From Muribaculaceae bacterium (GTDB lineage Bacteria; Bacteroidota; Bacteroidia; Bacteroidales; Muribaculaceae), in contig JAIDPP010000099.1 in assembly GCA_029062725.1 (NCBI GenBank), positions 1 to 5,454 of the forward strand: a stretch of DNA of 5,454 nt, read 5' to 3'. Made by a program: the position numbers and the translations under genes. The notes below the pieces were generated by a model. The model did no database searches. It was not told the origin of the DNA and saw only the letters and a program-made list of their open reading frames with translations. Positions 1 to 5,454 of this stretch are shown here, in pieces; positions within the stretch are counted from its first letter, which is position 1; each line of letters opens with the position of its first letter.

Positions 1-950
1 GATTCCGGGAAACGGGAGCCGCTATGGAAAAACTGTCGTTGGGAGGCCCGTTGGATTTTATCTCCCCTTACCGTCTGGCACGCCTTATGGATGCACAACC
101 GGAGGAAAAGATCGTGATTCATGTGCATAATTTCAAAGATGCCCGAATAGCGGGGATAGCCAAACGTCTGTGCAAACGCAAGGATATACGTCTGGTCTGT
201 ACACGCCACCTGGTAAGGAACGGTAAGCGCGGAGCAATATGGAAAAGAATCTATGAAGCCATTGACCGGCTAATTTTTGTCTCTGACGTGGCGCGCCGGA
301 ACTTTCTCTCCACAAACCCTCCCGTCGTCAAAGACCGTATCTGTGTAGTTCACAATAGTATCGTTATTCCAAAAACTTATGCCGGTTACATGCCTGCGGC
401 GCGCGAAGATAAGGAGCCCCCGGTTATCCTCTATTGTGGGCGTATAGACCCGGAAAAGGGGATTGAGCTGCTTATGGAAGCCTTGGGAGAGCTTAGGCAG
501 AGGGATTGGAAGCTGCGAATTGTAGGCACGGGAAATCCGGTCTATACCGCCTCGCTCCGCAGGAGAGCCGAGCAAGCAGGAATCTCCGACAGAATAGAAT
601 GGGCAGGATTCAGGGAAAATGTTTATGAGGAAATCCGAAAGGCGGATATTTGTGTCGCGCCCTCAATTGTCAAGGAATCATTCGGCCTCAATATTATCGA
701 ATTTATGTCGCAGGGGAGGCCCACGGTCACTACCGACAACGGCGCGCAGCCTGAGATCATCACCGATGGCTATGACGGCATGCTCGTGCCTCCCGCCGAT
801 CCGCAAGCCATCGCCCGCACATTGGAGCTCCTGATGAAAGATGACGTATTACGCTCGAAAATAGGAAGAAACGCAGCCGCCACTTTCTCCAATCGGTTTA
901 GCTATGACCGTTTCTTCACTCGGATTCTGAACATATATAAGGAGCTGTAA
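1..950 (+). CDS. GT4 family glycosyltransferase, 5' end outside the window
   Basis: Probable retaining GT-B glycosyltransferase that moves a sugar from a nucleotide-sugar donor to a growing surface glycan at the cytoplasmic face of the inner membrane. Numbered from the first visible ATG (base 24; 308 residues), residues about 30-112 are the end of the N-terminal Rossmann domain (VIHVHN, then IFVSDVARRNF and VVHNSI). Residues 132-275 are the C-terminal donor-binding domain, with GRIDPEKG at 139-146, a VGTG glycine turn at 167-170 and the diagnostic E-x7-E motif ESFGLNIIE (E218 and E226). The ATG at 24 is unlikely to be the true start: the frame is open to the window edge (FRETGAA precedes the Met), and the usual first beta strand and glycine loop of GT4 enzymes are missing, so about 60 residues probably lie upstream. 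The gene ends at TAA 948-950 and converges on the leftward glycan genes. The family is clear; sugar and acceptor specificity are not. Confidence 0.9.
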   Translation, partial: FRETGAAMEKLSLGGPLDFISPYRLARLMDAQPEEKIVIHVHNFKDARIAGIAKRLCKRKDIRLVCTRHLVRNGKRGAIWKRIYEAIDRLIFVSDVARRNFLSTNPPVVKDRICVVHNSIVIPKTYAGYMPAAREDKEPPVILYCGRIDPEKGIELLMEALGELRQRDWKLRIVGTGNPVYTASLRRRAEQAGISDRIEWAGFRENVYEEIRKADICVAPSIVKESFGLNIIEFMSQGRPTVTTDNGAQPEIITDGYDGMLVPPADPQAIARTLELLMKDDVLRSKIGRNAAATFSNRFSYDRFFTRILNIYKEL

Positions 951-955
951 TCTTT

Positions 956-980
956 CCGGAGCTGTCCGGGCCTTACCGGA
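956..980. repeat. Alternating inverted repeats in the convergent junction
   Basis: The 22 bp between two convergent genes and the first bases of the leftward gene's end hold three copies of a five-base arm in alternating orientation: CCGGA (956-960), TCCGG (965-969) and CCGGA (976-980). The middle arm can pair with either neighbour, giving two mutually exclusive 5 bp hairpins with loops of 4 and 6 bases. The stop codon of the leftward gene (973-975) sits in the second loop. GGAGCTG also recurs at 941, 958 and 978. The position fits a bidirectional transcription end, but no T-tract follows on either strand, so a classical intrinsic terminator is not supported. Confidence 0.4.
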
Positions 981-1836
981 GCTGCCTGAATTTCATAGGA
1001 ATCCATTTCAGAAGATGGCCTAAATGCCGTAGTGAAAATCCTCTGCCCAAAAAATCACGTTCCAACCGCCGGGAATAGATTCCAAGTTTAGCCATTCTTC
1101 TGAGCGTGCGAAATGACACGCGCTCCCCCTCCTTCCTCATCTGTCGCCCGCTTATATCCAATCCCACGACTTTTCTCGGGAGAAGCGCTTTCCATTTGGA
1201 GGAGTAGAGGTCCATCGTCGCCTCGAGCCATTTGCGGTCATAGGTGCCGGAAGAGTCGTGACGTATCCTCACCCGATTGCTTACATAATGATGAAACTCC
1301 GACCCCATGCCCAATGTGAAATCAATGTCATAGCAATGGAAACCCTTGAGATGCCGCTCATCGAAGGGATTGCTCTCCCATACCTCCCGCCTGACGAACA
1401 TAGCGAAACCGTCAAGCGTCACAACCTCCGTGAAATCCAACTCCGCCTCCATATTCACCCGACAGACTGTTCCCCTCTCTATGAGGTTCACCCGGTTGTA
1501 TTCCTGACTTTGTGCCCACCCTGCGGGGGCCGAGGCCATAATTACCGCTCCCGCGAAGCCTATAACTCCGCAGTCGGGACGCGCGAGTTGCGGAGAGATC
1601 TCCCGATACCAGTCGCGGCTCACGAATCCGGCATCCTCATGAATGAAAAGAAGATTATCGTAACAAGTATTTCCGGCAAGCATATTATATACTTTTGCCA
1701 AGGGAATACCCTCATAGTTATCATGAATCAATATCTCATAATTGACTCCCTCCCCGATAGTGGCTGCGATATTCTCCTTCAATGTCTCGGACTTTTCCGG
1801 ATCAACGCTGCATACGATTACACTCAATCCCGACAT
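973..1836 (-). CDS. GT2-type (GT-A fold, StrF-like) glycosyltransferase
   Basis: Predicted cytoplasmic glycosyltransferase of the GT2-like group that includes the StrF-type domain, 287 residues from the chosen start. The N-terminal strand LSVIVCS (4-10) is the usual opening of the nucleotide-binding fold. FIHEDAGF (64-71) takes the place of the metal-binding DxD region, as is common in this subfamily. LDGFAMFVRREVW (141-153) and FHCYDIDF (166-173) match the acceptor-side and catalytic blocks. The last 70 residues are very basic and may hold the enzyme at the membrane. The frame is open to a GTG at 1860 and has another ATG at 1854. I prefer the ATG at 1836 because it sits just before the first strand and follows a purine-rich AAGGAAGA. 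It is the last gene of the leftward series, 54-78 bp after the LTA-synthase-like gene depending on the start. A role in assembling the same glycan as its neighbours is inferred; the substrate is unknown. Confidence 0.85.
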   Translation of the reverse strand: MSGLSVIVCSVDPEKSETLKENIAATIGEGVNYEILIHDNYEGIPLAKVYNMLAGNTCYDNLLFIHEDAGFVSRDWYREISPQLARPDCGVIGFAGAVIMASAPAGWAQSQEYNRVNLIERGTVCRVNMEAELDFTEVVTLDGFAMFVRREVWESNPFDERHLKGFHCYDIDFTLGMGSEFHHYVSNRVRIRHDSSGTYDRKWLEATMDLYSSKWKALLPRKVVGLDISGRQMRKEGERVSFRTLRRMAKLGIYSRRLERDFLGRGFSLRHLGHLLKWIPMKFRQLR

Positions 1837-1851
1837 CTTTTCTTCTTCCTT
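1837..1851 (-). promoter_or_regulatory. Purine-rich ribosome binding region before the GT2 gene
   Basis: Read on the - strand this is AAGGAAGAAGAAAAG, directly before the ATG at 1836. AGGAAG is a fair Shine-Dalgarno match at roughly 8-10 bases. It favours the 1836 start over the ATG at 1854 and the GTG at 1860, for which this stretch would instead encode a short charged KEEEK leader. Confidence 0.4.
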
Positions 1852-1914
1852 CATCCTCACTTTCTATCTGGCCGTTGTTTTCTTATGATTCCAGAGAGAC
1901 TAAAACAAATATTT

Positions 1915-4095
1915 TCACTTCGCAGTAAGCCCGTCGTGAAGCATCCGCCGCATATATTGCTGGATGAGAGCCTTCAGTTCGAGTTCCATCTTACGCTCCG
2001 TAGCCGGGTCGCTCCCAAGGAGATTTCGCTCCATCTTATGGTCGCCGATACGGTAGAGACCTACTGACTTTCTTCCGTCAAACTGGAGCACATACCCATA
2101 CTTCACATACTGATAAAGGCCGGCGTAATTCACAGCCCAGCTCTCCTCGGGAGGAGTATGGAAAAGGTCTTTTCCGAAAGCCACGTAATCCTGCGTCGCG
2201 CCCGTCAGCCCAAGTACGGTCGGCATGATGTCGGTCTGCTGGGCGATTCCCGGCTGACGTCCTCGCGGCAGGCGCCCGGAGGGATCAAAGATAATCACCG
2301 GGCCGTAGAAGGTGGAGATCGTCGAACGGTATTCATCGAAACAACGTTCGTTGGTATGGTCGTTGGTGATGACGAATATCGTGTTGTCATACCATTTCTG
2401 AAGTTTGGCCGTGGCGAAAAACTCCCGCAGTGCGTTATCGGTATATCCTATGGTCTGATGGATAGGAGCGGTGCCTTTGGGAAATTTCCCATCATATTCT
2501 TTCGGCACATGGAAAGGATGATGGCTCGACAGAGTGAATACAGCTCCCATGAAAGGTTCGGGAAACTCTGAGAGTTTCCGCGCGTAATACTGTAGGAACG
2601 GTCCGTCCCATATCCCCCAGTAACCGTCGAAATATTCCCCGGGCTTCTCATCCGTCTCACTTTCATAATCCTCACGTCCGAAATAATTACTGAAACCGAT
2701 ACTCCGCGCTATTCCGTCGAATCCCATGGAGCCGATCCTCGCCCCGTGGAAGAAGGCTGTGTAATATCCGGCATCGCCCAGCACGCGCGGAAGACCTCTA
2801 AGCTCATTCATCGCGCCTGAGGTCAGCACGAAGGGTTTTACGAACGACGGGATTCCGGCGAGAACACTTGGAATCCCCTCGATGCTCTTCCGTCCGTTGT
2901 CGAGCATCATGTCCCATGTGGCCGACACGCTGACAAGGGAATCAAGGAAAGGCGCGTAACCCTTATACCCCTCGCCTAATATATCTTTATTCAACGAACC
3001 GATATATTCCCTTCCGAAACTCTCAAGAATGAATACCACAACATTCTTCGGGCGACCCGTCAGGGAATCTGTGATGAGCGTTCCCGAAGCCTTATGTTCC
3101 GGAGAATAAAGAGTCTTCATTTCCGCTTCCTCCATATATTGAGGGTCGGCGAAAGGGGAGGCGCCTATCGTGCGTATCATCGTAAAAGGAGTGTTGAGCA
3201 CCAAGGCGGCTTCGTATGGCTGCCGGATGTAGCGGTTGGCGTTGGAAACTGCGACCGGACGTATGTCCCGGTGCCTCCACCCTCCGAAAGGAGCTGTCGC
3301 TATGAGTATCACTCCCGCGCCCAATGCCATGCACCCGGCCAACCGACGGCGGAAGCTTATCTTTCTCTCTTTCCCGAGCAGAAGCCATGCCGCATACAGA
3401 GCGACCCCTCCCGCCACATACTGCCACCAATGGTTGAGGAAGCCACCGCGGATAGCGCTGACCGTCGTGATCCCACCCACGATAAGCCCTAAGAGGGAAA
3501 GGAGGTAGTAGCGTCCCTTGCCGCGGATATTGGCTCCCGGATGAGGGGTGGAATAGAGCCGCGCGAGTCCCCAGACGAGCAGGATGCAGAAGATGGCGAG
3601 ATACCAATGACGCACCATCTCAACCCCGATGATCTTCAACATATTGTCATCACCCCCAAATTCAGCGAATACGTCCCAGGTCGTGCGACGCAGGGTATAG
3701 CTGAAATAGATAGAATCGGCAAGATTGGCGATGATTCCGACGCTGTTGATGATGATGAAAAACCATTTGCAAACCCTGTAGTATCCCGGACGCTCCTTCC
3801 AATGAAGAGGGAAGAGCATGAGCAGGATATAGAGGGCGTTGAGATAGAAGATACCGGGGGTATCGAAAACCGGTCCCGCGGTTAGCAATGTCCATAGATT
3901 GCCCTCCTTCACCGTTTCTCCGAAATAGCTGAAGTTCTCGGCCAGAAATTCAAGCCGGAGCAAGGTATAGATTACAAACAGAAGGAGGATATTCAGACAC
4001 GTCGCTATCAGTGGAGAGATAACCGATCTCTCCAGACCCGTTTTCCCGATTATCCCGCAACCGTACCTCCCCGGATCTTTTTGATTTCTTCTCAT
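1915..4095 (-). CDS. LTA-synthase-like membrane phosphotransferase (alkaline phosphatase/sulfatase superfamily)
   Basis: Polytopic inner-membrane protein of 726 residues with an extracytoplasmic catalytic domain. The family transfers phosphoglycerol or phosphoethanolamine from phospholipids to glycans or lipids; some members are annotated as sulfatases. Hydrophobic segments lie at about 24-47, 80-98, 108-130, 163-180, 196-215, 224-240 and 252-270. The catalytic domain runs from about 348 to 690: NVVVFILESFG with metal ligand E358, NGRKSIEG with presumed nucleophile S404, TLSSHHPF with H525/H526, and FVITNDHTN with metal ligands D579 and H580. QTDIMPTVLGLTG (620-632) is the conserved block near the domain end. 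All expected metal-site motifs are present, so it looks active. Oddities are a serine where LtaS has threonine and an apparent extra hydrophobic pair at about 219-272. It starts 14 bp after the GT90 gene, which implies cotranscription. Its location among glycosyltransferases suggests it decorates their glycan. A true sulfatase is less likely because the C/S-x-P-x-R signature is absent. The transferred group is not determinable here. Confidence 0.9.
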   Translation of the reverse strand: MRRNQKDPGRYGCGIIGKTGLERSVISPLIATCLNILLLFVIYTLLRLEFLAENFSYFGETVKEGNLWTLLTAGPVFDTPGIFYLNALYILLMLFPLHWKERPGYYRVCKWFFIIINSVGIIANLADSIYFSYTLRRTTWDVFAEFGGDDNMLKIIGVEMVRHWYLAIFCILLVWGLARLYSTPHPGANIRGKGRYYLLSLLGLIVGGITTVSAIRGGFLNHWWQYVAGGVALYAAWLLLGKERKISFRRRLAGCMALGAGVILIATAPFGGWRHRDIRPVAVSNANRYIRQPYEAALVLNTPFTMIRTIGASPFADPQYMEEAEMKTLYSPEHKASGTLITDSLTGRPKNVVVFILESFGREYIGSLNKDILGEGYKGYAPFLDSLVSVSATWDMMLDNGRKSIEGIPSVLAGIPSFVKPFVLTSGAMNELRGLPRVLGDAGYYTAFFHGARIGSMGFDGIARSIGFSNYFGREDYESETDEKPGEYFDGYWGIWDGPFLQYYARKLSEFPEPFMGAVFTLSSHHPFHVPKEYDGKFPKGTAPIHQTIGYTDNALREFFATAKLQKWYDNTIFVITNDHTNERCFDEYRSTISTFYGPVIIFDPSGRLPRGRQPGIAQQTDIMPTVLGLTGATQDYVAFGKDLFHTPPEESWAVNYAGLYQYVKYGYVLQFDGRKSVGLYRIGDHKMERNLLGSDPATERKMELELKALIQQYMRRMLHDGLTAK

Positions 4096-4109
4096 TGATG
4101 ACGTTATTT

Positions 4110-5069
4110 TTATAATCCTCCTCCGGAAAGCATCAGGTAGCGTTCGGCAACAAGATAGGAGATGATACTCTCCCTCTTCTTATCCTCAAACTGCCTCGCC
4201 CATTCCTTCGAAGCCTCCGAGATCTGCTTGGCCTCGTCGGGATGGGAGTTATAATAGGCGATCTGTTCCTCGGCATCTGAGAAGTCGTCGGCGATCTCGA
4301 TATAGTGGATGCCGGGTATCAGGGCACCATGCATGAGCCACCCCTCCGCCGTAGGACGCGGCATGACCGGGATACAGTTGCTGGCCATAATCCACTGCAG
4401 CGCCGACGCCACGTCATATCCCTCCAAGGCAAGGACATACTTATAGGAGAAATGCTCCTCGATCTTCATGGGAGACGTGTGCCATGCGCTCTTATTGTGG
4501 CGCGACGTATCGCCTAAGTCGAAGAGCGGATGGCCGTGCCATCGTTCCAGAAAGCGACGTCTGTTATCCTTGGCATCCACATCTCCCCGGAAGATGAGCA
4601 TGCCGCGCTTGTCTTCAAATGGAATCGGATCTTCCACTTTCAGGAAATGCCTCCGCCGGTCGAGATTCATCAAGGCCACATTTCCCGCCTTCTCGTCAAG
4701 CCGGCGCGCTTTCCCGAACACCACGCTCCCGGGATTATCCAGAGTGTCGCCGTTGATATATTCTATCTTCCTGCGCCCGGCGAATGAGCGGAGATAACGC
4801 ATCAGGTCATACCAATAGACGCTGTGGCTGCCGCGCAACCGCTGACGGTCGATCCGTTTGGCACCCGGTCCCGGAGAGAAGGGGTAACGGAGGGGGAAAT
4901 AATAGTCAACCCGACTTTCGATCTGCGCCGCGTCAGGACGCTGGCGCCATCCCCGGAGACAGAGCCGGCGCTGGATGCGTCTGATAAATCCCGGCAAAAA
5001 CATGGCACGCCACAGAGCGGCCAGATTATAGAAGAATATCCATTGTTTTCCTGCTCTTGCACGTGCCAT
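4110..5069 (-). CDS. GT90 family glycosyltransferase (CAP10/LpsA-like)
   Basis: Probable glycosyltransferase of family GT90 (the CAP10 / lipopolysaccharide-A-protein group), 319 residues. Eukaryotic members add xylose or glucose to glycans; bacterial members are linked to LPS or capsule. The C-terminal half carries the signature: MLIFRGDVDAKDNRRRFLERW (157-177, an Arg-rich donor-site region), EEHFSYKYVLALEGYDVASALQW (204-226), MASNCIPVMPRP (228-239) and the GALIPGIHYIEI block (248-259), then a helical tail with YYNSHPDEAKQISEASKEW (272-290) typical of the family end. The N-terminus has no cleavable signal peptide but is basic and aromatic (about 8-38: QWIFFYNLAALWRAMFLPGF, then RRIQRRL), suggesting peripheral membrane attachment. 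The ATG at 5069 follows a weak AGAGAG. It lies 66 bp after metG and 14 bp before the phosphotransferase gene, so it is probably the first glycan gene of the unit. The family call is firm; the sugar and acceptor are unknown. Confidence 0.85.
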   Translation of the reverse strand: MARARAGKQWIFFYNLAALWRAMFLPGFIRRIQRRLCLRGWRQRPDAAQIESRVDYYFPLRYPFSPGPGAKRIDRQRLRGSHSVYWYDLMRYLRSFAGRRKIEYINGDTLDNPGSVVFGKARRLDEKAGNVALMNLDRRRHFLKVEDPIPFEDKRGMLIFRGDVDAKDNRRRFLERWHGHPLFDLGDTSRHNKSAWHTSPMKIEEHFSYKYVLALEGYDVASALQWIMASNCIPVMPRPTAEGWLMHGALIPGIHYIEIADDFSDAEEQIAYYNSHPDEAKQISEASKEWARQFEDKKRESIISYLVAERYLMLSGGGL

Positions 5070-5095
5070 ATTATCTCTCTTTCAACCTTCCGGAT

Positions 5096-5110
5096 TTTTA
5101 TTGCATAAAA
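5096..5110. repeat. AT-rich palindrome between metG and the GT90 gene
   Basis: TTTTAT-TGC-ATAAAA is a perfect 6 bp inverted repeat around a three-base loop, in the 66 bp gap after the metG stop. Being all A/T, it would be a weak RNA hairpin and is not followed by a T-run on the - strand. It could be an operator-like site or chance in an AT-rich spacer. I see no Bacteroidetes-type promoter (TTG with TAnnTTTG) in this gap. Confidence 0.25.
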
Positions 5111-5135
5111 CCTCTGATTTATTATCCTCGAGCCG

Positions 5136-5454
5136 TTATCCGACCTGCGCGCCCGGCTGCACCGGTCCTGTCGGGCCGACCACCGTCAGCGTGCCGTCGG
5201 GATTGACCGCGCTCATTATCATACCCTGACTCTCGATTCCCATCATCTTGCGAGGAGCGAAGTTGGCTATGAAGCATATCTCCTTGCCAACCAACACCGA
5301 GGGGTCGGCATAGCTCTGGGCGATCCCGCTAAGGATGGTGCGTGTTCCCATCCCGTCCTCGATAAGGAACTGAAGAAGTTTCTTTGATTTCTTTACTTTA
5401 GAACATTCCAGCACTTTGCCTACGCGGATGTCGATCTTCTCGAAAGTGTCGACC
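5136..5454 (-). CDS. metG: Methionyl-tRNA synthetase, C-terminal tRNA-binding domain (5' part outside window)
   Basis: Last 105 residues of methionyl-tRNA synthetase, the cytoplasmic enzyme that charges tRNA-Met for initiation and elongation. Reading in from the window edge, the peptide begins [20 protein letters not shown] and carries the whole EMAP/Trbp111-like OB-fold: [45 protein letters not shown] and [11 protein letters not shown]. It ends [13 protein letters not shown] at TAA 5138-5136. This appended domain dimerises the enzyme and helps hold tRNA. The GTG at 5414 is an internal valine codon and not a start, since the frame and the domain continue to the edge. The catalytic Rossmann domain and KMSKS loop would lie beyond the window. 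A free-standing CsaA-like tRNA-binding protein has the same fold, but the terminal sequence resembles the MetG C-terminus of Bacteroidetes, and such a domain at a gene end fits metG best. Confidence 0.88.
   Translation of the reverse strand, partial: VDTFEKIDIRVGKVLECSKVKKSKKLLQFLIEDGMGTRTILSGIAQSYADPSVLVGKEICFIANFAPRKMMGIESQGMIMSAVNPDGTLTVVGPTGPVQPGAQVG

Noticed and set aside
24..950. ATG at base 24 as the true start of the GT4 gene
   Set aside because: The frame is open upstream to the window edge and the protein would lack the first beta strand and glycine loop of the N-terminal Rossmann domain, so this Met is most likely internal.
1861..1914. Possible promoter for the GT2 gene (TATTTG on the - strand)
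   Set aside because: It does not match TAnnTTTG in spacing and no TTG lies about 20 bases upstream.
1258..2067. 269-codon open frame on the + strand
   Set aside because: It lies antisense over the GT2 gene and the end of the phosphotransferase gene, both of which have clear family motifs. Its translation has low-complexity composition and no recognisable domain.
3092..3607. 171-codon open frame on the - strand inside the phosphotransferase gene
   Set aside because: Alternative frame of the membrane-segment region; the translation is rich in Arg, Ser, Pro and His, as expected from a shifted reading of GC-rich codons.
4468..4797. Overlapping + strand open frames opposite the GT90 gene
   Set aside because: They are antisense shadows; the GT90 signature blocks on the - strand explain the coding character.
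5136..5414. Stand-alone small CsaA-like tRNA-binding protein starting at GTG 5414
   Set aside because: The conserved domain start (FEKIDIRVG) lies upstream of that codon and is still in frame at the window edge, so the piece is the end of a longer gene.

Overview
The window looks like Bacteroidales chromosome, GC-moderate, possibly close to Muribaculaceae or another gut family. This rests on the C-terminal tRNA-binding extension of a Bacteroidetes-style methionyl-tRNA synthetase, an LTA-synthase-like membrane phosphotransferase with the SSHHPF and DHTN motifs that I associate with that phylum, and weak Shine-Dalgarno signals at most starts. The placement comes from reading the proteins and not from a database search.

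Layout. On the + strand, 1-950 holds most of a GT4 glycosyltransferase whose first roughly 60 residues lie before the window. It ends 22 bp from a convergent, leftward (- strand) gene series that fills the rest. Read in the direction of transcription (right to left), that series is: the 3' end of metG (5454-5136); a 66 bp gap; a GT90 (CAP10/LpsA-like) glycosyltransferase (5069-4110); a 14 bp gap; a 726-residue LTA-synthase/sulfatase-fold membrane phosphotransferase (4095-1915); a short gap; and a GT2-type (StrF-like) glycosyltransferase (about 1836-973). All spacings are short and no convincing internal promoter is visible, so the last three are probably one transcription unit, possibly reading on from metG.

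Function. Three glycosyltransferases of different folds (GT4, GT90, GT2) around a membrane-bound enzyme of the phosphoglycerol/phosphoethanolamine transferase superfamily point to synthesis and decoration of a surface glycan: lipooligosaccharide, O-antigen, capsule or the O-glycan of secreted proteins. The likely division of labour is that the GT90 and GT2 enzymes add sugars at the cytoplasmic face, while the LTA-synthase-like enzyme acts outside the inner membrane, transferring a phospholipid-derived group to the glycan or a related acceptor. The actual sugars, acceptor and transferred group cannot be read from the sequence.

I found no tRNA, rRNA, CRISPR array, insertion sequence or integrase. 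Every stretch above 300 bases is covered by a gene. The most unusual points are a metG-linked GT90 / LTA-synthase-like / GT2 cassette, an apparent extra hydrophobic pair in the membrane part of the phosphotransferase, its serine (not threonine) at the presumed nucleophile position, and a small set of alternating inverted repeats in the convergent junction.
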